From an uncultured Clostridia bacterium (GTDB lineage Bacteria > Bacillota > Clostridia > Lachnospirales > Anaerotignaceae): a stretch of 5,298 nt of DNA. Position 1 is the first letter of the stretch, and each line of letters opens with the position of its first letter. Under the pieces are notes generated by a model. It searched no databases, had not been told where the DNA came from, and worked only from the letters and a program-made list of their open reading frames with translations. Shown in pieces: positions 1 to 5,214 of this stretch. The stretch is taken from NCBI GenBank assembly GCA_910586765.1, contig CAJUJJ010000070.1:1-5298 (forward strand), read 5' to 3'. Made by a program: the position numbers and the translations under genes.

Positions 1-107
1 TGTCAAGCTCCAAATCGTCCGTTTCCATAAGCTCCCGTAGCTCTTTAATGTCAAAGGGGGCTAACCTTGCGCCGCATGAAATCAAGATAGATTTAGCGGT
101 CTTGCCC
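1..107 (-). pseudogene. 3' fragment of interrupted virD4-type coupling protein
   Basis: Read on the minus strand this flank encodes ALGKTAKSILISCGARLAP and continues FDIKELRELMETDDLELD to the window edge. I recognise this as an internal segment of the VirD4/TraG coupling ATPase of Tn1549/CTn4-like conjugative elements, a membrane-linked ATPase that links the relaxosome to the type IV secretion channel. The segment lies between the Walker A and Walker B regions, neither of which is in the window. From the GGC codon (104-106) onward the frame is native. Upstream it runs only through TTG, GCG, TTC and CAA before a TGA at 119-121, so no start remains. GC content is about 49 %, against about 30 % in the insert. 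The other half of the gene is at the right end. The family call is from memory of the conserved sequence. Confidence 0.8.
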
Positions 108-135
108 AACGCGAATTGTCAAGGACTTTTTAATC
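105..135 (-). other. attL: left junction and attP arm
   Basis: On the minus strand the arm reads GATTAA-N3-GTC-N2-T-N-ACA-N-TT, then seven bases, then the GGG shared with the right junction. The same bases occur, as an inverted repeat, at the same distance in the right arm: 16 of 22 positions match between 135-114 and 5215-5236. If the core is the second and third G of GGG (minus 106-105), the GTC triplets lie exactly 20 bases from the core on each side. Paired half-sites around an asymmetric dinucleotide are what large serine recombinases use. Confidence 0.72.
117..122 (-). promoter_or_regulatory. outward -35 box (TTGACA), half of a circle-junction promoter
   Basis: A perfect TTGACA lies ten bases inside the left end and points outward on the minus strand. 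In the integrated state the flank offers no matching -10 at the right distance: 15-17 bp downstream falls in the GC-rich codons GACC/CCGC. When the ends join in the circle it is 15 bp from TATAAA, or 17 bp from TAAACT, of the right end. Tn4451 is known to use such a split promoter for its recombinase gene. Confidence 0.6.
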
Positions 136-145
136 AATTTTACAA

Positions 146-328
146 CTAAATTTTTTCTTCCTTAATTAAACGTATGATTTTATCATATATTCCCTCTTGG
201 CTTTTGCTATCAAAATGAAACAAAACCTCGTAAGTAGTGCCATTGATAACTTTTACTAATTTTTGTTGTTTTTCGTTTATTTTCTTTTTTGATTTTTCTA
301 TATTGTTTCTTTCTTTATTTGTAGTCAT
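146..328 (-). CDS. tnpW: TnpW-like transposon-encoded protein
   Basis: A 60-residue protein. Its N-terminal third (residues 1-25) is Lys/Asn/Glu-rich and probably disordered. The conserved-looking part is residues 26-58, with GTTYEVLFHF followed by DKIIRLIKEE. This matches the TnpW family of small proteins in Tn4451-type and other clostridial elements, where the pattern is roughly I-x-x-TTY-x-V-x-x-HF-(x)n-DKI-x-RLI. The molecular role of TnpW is not established to my knowledge. The start is ATG at 326-328, with an AGGAGAG ribosome site seven bases upstream (336-342). The gene lies 40 bases downstream of the relaxase stop on the same strand, as tnpW follows tnpZ in Tn4451, so the two are probably cotranscribed. 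No terminator is visible between its stop and the left end of the element. Confidence 0.8.
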   Translation of the reverse strand: MTTNKERNNIEKSKKKINEKQQKLVKVINGTTYEVLFHFDSKSQEGIYDKIIRLIKEEKI

Positions 329-368
329 TCAGTCACTCTCCTTTTTATACTGTATATTGTTATTATTT

Positions 369-1643
369 TTACCTTTCAATATCTTTATTTTTTTGTTTTA
401 TTTGTTTTATAGGTTCAGAGGGTTCTCGTCCAAGTCGTACAATTTCATTAATTGCATTTTTTGTTCTTACTGGTGCAAGCTCTTTTGCTTTTTGATATTC
501 TTTTGTATCTTCTTTTAACAGTTCTAAACGGTTTTTATATATTTCAGTATCTTTATTTGCAGAAACAATTTTCCGTTGTAAATCTTTTATATTAGCATTT
601 GCAATAACGCCCTTTTTTGCAAGTTCAGAAACCTGTTCCCAATCTTTGGCAGTTAATTCTATTTTGCCAAATAGTTTTTGTTTTGCCATACTCTCTATAT
701 CGTTAAATGTTCGAAAAATGGTGTTTTTAACTACTATTTTTTTGTCAAGCATTGAAAGGTGTTTTTCTTGTGCTGTTATCTGTTCGTTAAATTTGATTGC
801 TTTTTGTTGCTTGTCTTTTATTTCCATAGAAAGATTATTTAGTTTTTCCGCAAGTGTATTAGCTTTTTCAGTTTCTTGTTGTATTTTATATTCTAAATCG
901 TTTAAGTGTTCTCTTGTGCTACCACGCTTTCCTCGTTCAATATCTTCATATCCTGCCATTTTCATATGATTATAATAACGGTCTTGTAATAAAGAATAGG
1001 AATTGACAAGTATTGCTTTTCCTTTGTCGTTTCTGATGATTTTACCATTTTCATCAATTTGTGCTTGCCGTGACCATTTTTTACTATGGCTTACTTGTTT
1101 TATTGTTTTTTTCAGTGTTCCTGCTAATTCGGTGTTTTTGTTGTTTTTACGATAATAGACCGCTTTATCCACAACAGGAACATATACAACGTGCAAATGA
1201 TAATGAAATACATCATATCCAAGTCGTTCAGTTTCAACTTTGTTGCGTTCATCAGCGTGCATAACTGCTGATAAAATATATTGTTCGCCACCAACCTCTT
1301 TTACTGCAAGTTTATAAGCTTCGGTAAAAAAGTCCTTTGCATATTCATAACCACCATTGCGTTCAAAATAGCTTGTATTTACATCAAATACAAATTCATC
1401 AAATACTTTTGGGTCTTTGCCTAAACCTCGTAAACTAATTGTTCCGTCCTCAACCATACGCTCAAAAGCTTGCTTATATGTTCCATTACATTTTTTGAAA
1501 TGTATGTTTAAACGAGAACGGTCTTTTACAATATCACCATTGCCATATTCTTCATTTTTTCGTTCGTTATGCCTTTCCCTTATACTAAATTCACCGCCTT
1601 TATATGCTTGATTGCGAACAACACAATGGTCTGTTTTTGCCAT
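369..1643 (-). CDS. MobV-family relaxase (Pre/Mob, TnpZ-like)
   Basis: A 424-residue plasmid mobilisation relaxase that would nick one strand at oriT and pilot it during conjugal transfer. The N-terminal relaxase domain spans about residues 1-225. HNER at 25-28 corresponds to the motif carrying the catalytic His of MobM (pMV158), so H25 is the likely nucleophile, and RSRLNIHF (42-49) follows. The metal-binding site is H129-A-D-E132 plus HYHLHVVYVPV with H149 and H151. The roughly 12-residue insertion between these parts is, as I recall, typical of clostridial TnpZ-type members. VSHSKKW (184-190) and RGKRGSTREHL (237-247) are further conserved-looking blocks. Residues about 250-300 are predicted coiled coil, and the C-terminus is Lys-rich. 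The start is ATG 1641-1643, with GAGGTGA (1648-1654) four bases upstream. tnpW follows it and a hairpin-rich candidate oriT precedes it. Confidence 0.93.
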   Translation of the reverse strand: MAKTDHCVVRNQAYKGGEFSIRERHNERKNEEYGNGDIVKDRSRLNIHFKKCNGTYKQAFERMVEDGTISLRGLGKDPKVFDEFVFDVNTSYFERNGGYEYAKDFFTEAYKLAVKEVGGEQYILSAVMHADERNKVETERLGYDVFHYHLHVVYVPVVDKAVYYRKNNKNTELAGTLKKTIKQVSHSKKWSRQAQIDENGKIIRNDKGKAILVNSYSLLQDRYYNHMKMAGYEDIERGKRGSTREHLNDLEYKIQQETEKANTLAEKLNNLSMEIKDKQQKAIKFNEQITAQEKHLSMLDKKIVVKNTIFRTFNDIESMAKQKLFGKIELTAKDWEQVSELAKKGVIANANIKDLQRKIVSANKDTEIYKNRLELLKEDTKEYQKAKELAPVRTKNAINEIVRLGREPSEPIKQIKQKNKDIER

Positions 1644-1647
1644 ACTC

Positions 1648-1654
1648 TCACCTC
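1648..1654 (-). promoter_or_regulatory. ribosome binding site of the relaxase gene
   Basis: GAGGTGA on the minus strand, four bases before the ATG at 1643-1641. It lies nine bases beyond the T-run of the stem-loop at 1665-1701, so any termination there would prevent relaxase translation. Confidence 0.7.
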
Positions 1655-1664
1655 AATTATAAAT

Positions 1665-1701
1665 AAAAAAACCGCAATATTCTGAATAAATAAAGCGGTT
1701 T
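1665..1701 (-). terminator. terminator-like stem-loop in the relaxase leader
   Basis: On the minus strand AAACCGC (1701-1695) and GCGGTTT (1675-1669) form a 7-bp stem around a 19-base loop. A run of seven T overlaps and follows the second arm (1671-1665). This is an intrinsic terminator pointing toward the relaxase gene and ending just before its ribosome site. It may end the XRE transcript or act as an attenuator of the relaxase; the long loop makes it only moderately strong. Confidence 0.6.
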
Positions 1702-1714
1702 GTCATAATGACAA
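1700..1714. promoter_or_regulatory. 15-bp palindrome, possible protein site in the relaxase leader
   Basis: TTGTCATAATGACAA is a perfect 7-bp inverted repeat with a single central base. It directly abuts, and overlaps by two bases, the upstream arm of the terminator-like stem at 1665-1701. Its position between a possible -10 and the relaxase start suits an operator or an alternative RNA fold. No known operator is recognised. Confidence 0.35.
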
Positions 1715-1765
1715 TAGATTTAATTTTTAAATTGCTAATGATAATGAAATAGAAAAAGTTATACT

Positions 1766-1771
1766 ATTATA
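1766..1771 (-). promoter_or_regulatory. possible -10 box for the relaxase gene
   Basis: A perfect TATAAT lies on the minus strand, 122 bases upstream of the relaxase start and downstream of the candidate oriT. There is no good -35 at 16-18 bp and no TGN extension, so in this AT-rich stretch it may be chance. Confidence 0.25.
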
Positions 1772-1816
1772 TTAGTTTTGAAGTGATATGAACTTTTATA
1801 GCTATAAATAACACAA

Positions 1817-1919
1817 TGCTTTTCATATACTTGCTAAGTATATAACCCACTCTGACACTTATCGCTATGCGAATAAGATGTCATCGTGGGCACTACCGTG
1901 AGTTTTAAGCTGAAAAGCA
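1817..1919 (-). other. candidate oriT: compact multi-hairpin block
   Basis: Three nested or tandem inverted repeats lie between the XRE and relaxase genes. A closing 9-bp pair, TGCTTTTCA (1817-1825) with TGAAAAGCA (1911-1919), encloses two hairpins. Hairpin A has perfect 8-bp arms, ATATACTT (1825-1832) and AAGTATAT (1836-1843), with a 3-base loop. Hairpin B (1846-1890) pairs CCCAC/GTGGG, TGACA/TGTCA, CTTAT/ATAAG and CGC/GCG with small bulges, about 18 bp in all. On the minus strand the two hairpins are joined by GAGTGGGTTATATACTT, which resembles the pMV158 nick region (GTGTG/TTATACTT); the cut would fall between 1846 and 1845. MobV relaxases usually act at an oriT just upstream of their own gene, as here. 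A structured RNA is the alternative. Confidence 0.55.
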
Positions 1920-1957
1920 AAAAACGCTACTTTAATATAGTTGATATTTTTTTCTAT

Positions 1958-2164
1958 TTATTGATTATCTGACCTACCAATTAAATAATCAATAGATACT
2001 TGAAAATAATCAGCAAGTTTTATTACAGTATCTAAGCTAGGCTTTCCACCGTATTCCAATCTTTGTATTGTGGTTTCTTCAATACCACAAACATTAGCTA
2101 ATTCCTTTTGTGTAAGTTGTTTTTCTTTTCGTAAATATTTTAGTTTATCTGCAATATTCACCAT
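1958..2164 (-). CDS. XRE-family helix-turn-helix regulator
   Basis: A 68-residue protein that is essentially a single Cro/C1-type DNA-binding domain spanning about residues 5-62. The helix-turn-helix is recognisable as LTQKELANVCGIEETTIQRLE (about 17-37), followed by the family's P-S-L-D-T-x-x-K-L-A-D-Y-F-x-V-S-x-D-Y-L-I-G ending. There is no second domain. The start is ATG 2162-2164, with AGGAGG (2175-2180) ten bases upstream. It is divergent from the unknown gene at 2409, and two copies of an inverted repeat (ACACC-N10-GGTGT) lie between them, which are the natural candidates for its operators. It probably represses itself and the divergent gene. It could also affect the downstream relaxase if transcription continues. 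Confidence 0.9.
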   Translation of the reverse strand: MVNIADKLKYLRKEKQLTQKELANVCGIEETTIQRLEYGGKPSLDTVIKLADYFQVSIDYLIGRSDNQ

Positions 2165-2198
2165 AAAAATAATTCCTCCTTAAATTTTTAAAAAAGTA

Positions 2199-2230
2199 TT
2201 GACACCGCACGTATTAGGTGTTAATATAAT
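2199..2230 (+). promoter_or_regulatory. promoter toward the divergent gene, overlapping operator 1
   Basis: A consensus TTGACA at 2199-2204 is followed by TAATAT at 17 bp (2222-2227) or TATAAT at 20 bp (2225-2230). Operator 1 lies between the boxes and overlaps the -35, so bound repressor would block polymerase. On the opposite strand the same AT-rich stretch gives a TATATT that could serve the XRE gene, though with a poor -35. Confidence 0.55.
2202..2221. promoter_or_regulatory. operator 1 (ACACC-N10-GGTGT)
   Basis: A 5-bp inverted repeat, ACACC at 2202-2206 and GGTGT at 2217-2221. The sequence CACCGCA(C/T)...ATTAGGTGTT is repeated almost exactly in operator 2, 35 bp away. It lies inside the intergenic region of the XRE gene and its divergent neighbour. 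Confidence 0.6.
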
Positions 2231-2235
2231 CACAT

Positions 2236-2257
2236 AACACCGCATACATTAGGTGTT
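2236..2257. promoter_or_regulatory. operator 2 (AACACC-N10-GGTGTT)
   Basis: Second copy of the inverted repeat, with AACACC at 2236-2241 and GGTGTT at 2252-2257, a perfect 6-bp dyad. Most of the spacer also matches operator 1 (CGCA...ATTA), so the two are direct repeats as well as individually palindromic, as expected for paired binding of a dimeric regulator. Confidence 0.6.
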
Positions 2258-2310
2258 GATGTAATTGTATTTTACAAATACCATAAAGAAATTTATTTCT
2301 GTTTAAAAAT

Positions 2311-2338
2311 AGACATACATAATTAATTATATCTGTCT
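2311..2338. repeat. 28-bp imperfect palindrome in the leader of the unknown gene
   Basis: The arms begin AGACA (2311-2315) and end TGTCT (2334-2338), around a perfect 12-bp palindrome ATAATTAATTAT. Twelve of 14 positions pair per arm. It lies between the XRE operators and the start of the divergent gene. It could be an operator or a leader hairpin; there is no T-run directly after it, so it is not a convincing terminator. Confidence 0.35.
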
Positions 2339-2408
2339 GCTCTTTATGTGTCAAAGACATATAATAAAGGTTTTTTTATTATGCAAAGAAAGGTGTTGAT
2401 ATTCTTTG

Positions 2409-2807
2409 ATGAAATTTTCAAAAAAAAGAAAAAAAGATTGTATGAGGCTTCAACTATGGGCTCAAGATAATATGGCTGATTGGCTTACCATTTGTGGTGT
2501 ATATCAAAAAATCAGTAAAGCAGAATATTGCCGACTAGAACGGCTTTTATATGAAAACAACTTTGACTATATTGTTTTAGTTTTATTTACGATACATAAT
2601 TATGTATTTAATGAAGATGATGGCGATTTTCGTATGGTTATAATGGATATGCTCATACGAGTGTGTAAAAATAAGGGTATTAAATTAAGTAAATATCCGT
2701 CATTTGAAGAAATAATGAAAAAAATGAATATGTCAGAGGAAACAAAAGACAAAATTTTAAAGGAATGGAACTCTTTAGCAGTAAAAGATGAAAACAAAGA
2801 AAATTAA
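2409..2807 (+). CDS. hypothetical protein, cargo gene of unknown function
   Basis: A 132-residue protein I do not recognise. It starts with a basic stretch (KKRKK, residues 5-9), and then appears mostly helical. There is a hydrophobic patch YIVLVLFTIHNYVF (about 53-66), too short and mixed for a clear membrane span, and an acidic NEDDGDF just after it. The C-terminal half is Lys/Glu/Met-rich and charged. It has three cysteines (10, 28, 40) but no paired metal motif, signal peptide or helix-turn-helix that I can point to. It does not resemble TnpV, CatP or TnpY, which occupy this part of Tn4451. The start chosen is ATG 2409; TTG at 2406 is an alternative. The AAAGGTG at 2389-2395 is 13 bases from the ATG and 10 from the TTG. 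It is the only plus-strand gene, divergent from the XRE gene and followed by a terminator. Confidence 0.75.
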   Translation: MKFSKKRKKDCMRLQLWAQDNMADWLTICGVYQKISKAEYCRLERLLYENNFDYIVLVLFTIHNYVFNEDDGDFRMVIMDMLIRVCKNKGIKLSKYPSFEEIMKKMNMSEETKDKILKEWNSLAVKDENKEN

Positions 2808-2834
2808 AATATATTGGCTAACTTTCACTTACTT

Positions 2835-2914
2835 AAAGAAAATCAAGGGTACTTCAAAACTTTTTAAAGAAAAACACTTTAAAAACTTTTTAAGCTTCCC
2901 CCTTGACTTTCTTT
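2835..2914 (+). terminator. bipartite terminator after the unknown gene
   Basis: The outer arms, AAAGAAAATCAAGGG (2835-2849) and CCCTTGACTTTCTTT (2900-2914), pair at 14 of 15 positions. A T-rich tract (ATTTTTT, 2915-2921) follows. Inside is a second perfect 9-bp hairpin, TTTTTAAAG (2861-2869) with CTTTAAAAA (2877-2885). It begins 27 bases after the stop codon. The unusual length suggests a strong barrier between the converging transcripts. Confidence 0.6.
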
Positions 2915-2915
2915 A

Positions 2916-3007
2916 TTTTTTCTGCTTTTTTGTAATTGCGACGGACGACAACGGGGAACATTGATATATTTTGACGTTCGTCGTCCTTTTAAGTATAGCA
3001 GAAAAAA
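2916..3007. repeat. nested inverted repeats with a GC-rich hairpin
   Basis: A perfect 10-bp pair, TTTTTTCTGC (2916-2925) with GCAGAAAAAA (2998-3007), encloses a GC-rich hairpin. The hairpin pairs GGACGAC (2943-2949) with GTCGTCC (2980-2986), and AACG (2950-2953) with CGTT (2975-2978) across a one-base bulge. TTTT follows at 2987-2990. The GC content of this hairpin stands out from the AT-rich surroundings. It may be a second plus-strand terminator or a small structured RNA. No gene is supported between 2808 and 3117. Confidence 0.5.
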
Positions 3008-3080
3008 ATCGTTCGTTTAGGCTATTGGCTGTTTTAATTTCTTTTGCTCTGAACTTCTTCAAAGAACATTGATAAAAACG

Positions 3081-3107
3081 CAAAAAACAGGCTGTAATCA
3101 ACCTGCT
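3081..3107 (-). terminator. intrinsic terminator of the recombinase gene
   Basis: On the minus strand AGCAGGTTG (3107-3099), loop ATTA, and CAGCCTGTT (3094-3086) form a 9-bp stem with two G-T pairs. It is followed by a T-run (3087-3082), then GCG and five more T. It starts ten bases after the recombinase stop codon. Position, stem, short loop and T-run all fit a Rho-independent terminator. Confidence 0.8.
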
Positions 3108-3117
3108 TTGCTATGAT

Positions 3118-5160
3118 TTATATAATATTTGAGAGGGCAATTTTTTTCATTTCTTTTTTTAAGGCATATTGTTCTCGTCTTTTTTGTTTTTTTGCATTGT
3201 ATTTTTCTAATTCTTCAGTAGTTAGAAGTCCTTCTTTTTTTCGTTTGTTAAAATCATCTTGTCGCTCTTTTCGTCTTATTTTTAGCCTTTCAGCCGTTGC
3301 TTTTTTCTGTTCTTCACGTTTTCTCTTTCTTTTTTCTTCTTCCTCTTTTTCCCATTTTATATATTCAAACTCAGATAGAGTTTCTTTTAAATATCGTTTT
3401 AATTTTTTACGTTCCATATATTTTTTATTCATTTGTTGTTGTGAGCCATTTTCTTTTCGTTTTAAATAGTTTTGATGTAGTCTATCAGCAGTTTCTAACT
3501 TTTTACGACGTTCTTTCTCCTGTATTTCCAATATTTCAATGTTTACAGGTTCTTGTGGTGCAGTAAATTTACCTATAAAGTTAAAATATATTTCAACAGT
3601 TTGTGTTGTATTCACACGACCTTTATGCTCACGTTCATGTACGACAATTTTTTCAACAAATTCATTTATCATATGTGTGTCTAATTCTTCAAAATTTTCA
3701 TATTTTTTAACTAATTCTATAAAATTTGACGCTCTTTTCTTTCCTCCCTCAAAATTTTTGACTGCTTCTTTAAGTATAAGTATTTCTTTGTCAAGTTCTT
3801 CTTGTTCTGTTTCATATTGAATGCTTAATGCTTCATATCGTTTATCAGGCAATTTTCCAAGAGCGTTGTCCTCATATATTTTTCTGATTAACATTTCTAA
3901 TTCATTAGAACGCTTCTCACAAATAGCTAATTGTCTTTTTTGTGCTTTTACTTCATTTAATTGCTTTGTTGACAATGTTTCTTGTACCGCCTTTGTAAAT
4001 GCCTTTTTATCCTCATTAGCATATTTTACAATGTTTCTAAGTGTTTCAGCTATTAAGTCTATCACATTTTGTGCTGTGATAAGGTGAGCTGTTTTACATA
4101 GTGTGCCAACTGGTATTTTTCCATAAGCAGAACATCTATATTTTGGAATATTTTTATAGTTACTATTACGATGTACGTACATTTTACTGCCACAATCAGC
4201 ACAATACATTAATCCTGTTAATGGGTGATATTCTCCCCAACCATCAGGATAGCGTTTGACATTGGCTCGTATTCTTTGTACATTATCAAATGTCTGCTGG
4301 TCAATAATAGGTTCGTGTGTATTTTCAAAGATAACCCATTCATTTTCAGGTACATAGTGGCTTTTTTTATCTTTGTAGTGTTTTTGAGTTTTAAAATTTA
4401 TTGTATGTCCTAAATATTCACGTTTTTTTAATATATGGACTATTGTGGAACTCCCCCAACCATATATATCTTTGAATATTTTATTTTTATTTACTCCTTC
4501 ACCATGTTGTGCTAAATGATAGGCAGGTATTGGTATTTTTTCATTTGATAAAATACAAGCAATTTTATAAGGTCCGTATCCTTCCATTGTTAATTTGAAG
4601 ATACGACGGACAACAACAGAAGCTGTTTCATCAATTATCCATTTTTCTCTTTTTTCATCTGCCCATAAATAACCATAAATAACAGTTCCCGTCATATGCT
4701 TTCCCATCATACCTTTTGTTTTAAAAGCGGATTTCATCTTTCGGCTTGCGTCACGTGCATACCATTCATTCATTATATTTCTGAATGGAGTAAAATCATC
4801 ATCATGATTAAATGTATCTACACCATCATTAATTGCAATCAATCTTACGCCATTTTTTCTTAAAGTTTCCATATATAAGCCGACTTGTAGATAATCACGA
4901 CCAATACGACTCATATCTTTAACAATAATTACTTGAACATTTCCAGCTTCGACTTCTTTTGTCATTTCTTGAAAATATTTTCGTTCAAATGTAGTACCGC
5001 TTACACCATCGTCCCAAAAATGCCGAATATTTTTAAAATCGTTTCTAATGGCGTAATCTTCAAGTAATGCTTTTTGATTTGATATACTATTGCTTTCACC
5101 TTGTAATTCATCATCACGGCTAAGCCTTTCATATAATACTGTAACTTCCCTTTTGTTCAT
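3118..5160 (-). CDS. tnpX: TnpX-like large serine recombinase
   Basis: The recombinase that would excise and integrate the element, 680 residues from the ATG (numbering below). The N-terminal resolvase domain spans about 5-145. YERLS at 10-14 carries the catalytic Ser14, and DMSRIGRD (82-89) supplies conserved arginines. The recombinase domain follows at about 160-305. The zinc ribbon has C320-x2-C323, C343 and C355. A coiled coil (about 400-465) comes next, and then a region like the C-terminal domain of TnpX/TndX proteins, with FVEKIVVHERE (about 501-511) and IYFNFIG (524-530). A highly charged Lys/Glu/Arg tail fills about 545-680. Length is close to TnpX of Tn4451 (about 707) and longer than TndX of Tn5397 (about 533). 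ATG 5160 is chosen because AGGTG (5167-5171) sits six bases upstream; GTG at 5169, with AGAGGA (5175-5180) five bases before it, would add MSI. Confidence 0.93.
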   Translation of the reverse strand: MNKREVTVLYERLSRDDELQGESNSISNQKALLEDYAIRNDFKNIRHFWDDGVSGTTFERKYFQEMTKEVEAGNVQVIIVKDMSRIGRDYLQVGLYMETLRKNGVRLIAINDGVDTFNHDDDFTPFRNIMNEWYARDASRKMKSAFKTKGMMGKHMTGTVIYGYLWADEKREKWIIDETASVVVRRIFKLTMEGYGPYKIACILSNEKIPIPAYHLAQHGEGVNKNKIFKDIYGWGSSTIVHILKKREYLGHTINFKTQKHYKDKKSHYVPENEWVIFENTHEPIIDQQTFDNVQRIRANVKRYPDGWGEYHPLTGLMYCADCGSKMYVHRNSNYKNIPKYRCSAYGKIPVGTLCKTAHLITAQNVIDLIAETLRNIVKYANEDKKAFTKAVQETLSTKQLNEVKAQKRQLAICEKRSNELEMLIRKIYEDNALGKLPDKRYEALSIQYETEQEELDKEILILKEAVKNFEGGKKRASNFIELVKKYENFEELDTHMINEFVEKIVVHEREHKGRVNTTQTVEIYFNFIGKFTAPQEPVNIEILEIQEKERRKKLETADRLHQNYLKRKENGSQQQMNKKYMERKKLKRYLKETLSEFEYIKWEKEEEEKRKRKREEQKKATAERLKIRRKERQDDFNKRKKEGLLTTEELEKYNAKKQKRREQYALKKEMKKIALSNII

Positions 5161-5214
5161 AATAGACACCTGCTTCCTCTACACTACTGCTATGATTATT
5201 TTTGTGATTACTAT

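Noticed and set aside
90..107. AAGKT in the rebuilt virD4 read as a Walker A motif
   Set aside because: It lacks the GxxxxGK[ST] pattern, and in this family the nucleotide-binding Walker A is further upstream, outside the window.
237..518. Plus-strand frame of 93 codons with hydrophobic, Phe-rich product
   Set aside because: Antisense shadow of the AT-rich tnpW and relaxase genes; the Phe/Leu content simply mirrors Lys/Glu codons.
1891..1900. Third small hairpin CAC-TACC-GTG inside the oriT block
   Set aside because: Only three base pairs; not distinguishable from chance.
1817..1919. CRISPR, tRNA or group II intron as explanation of the structured block
   Set aside because: There are no regularly spaced direct repeats, no cloverleaf with anticodon arm, and no intron domain V or reverse transcriptase gene.
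2600..2797. 65-codon minus-strand frame within the unknown gene
   Set aside because: No ribosome site, and it is antisense to the better-supported plus-strand frame with promoter and terminator.
2913..3101. 62-codon minus-strand frame downstream of the recombinase
   Set aside because: It starts with TTG without a usable ribosome site, lies inside the terminator and inverted-repeat region, and has no recognisable protein features.
3113..4413. Several plus-strand frames antisense to the recombinase
   Set aside because: They are shadows of a well-supported long gene; their Ser/Phe-rich products reflect the opposite strand.
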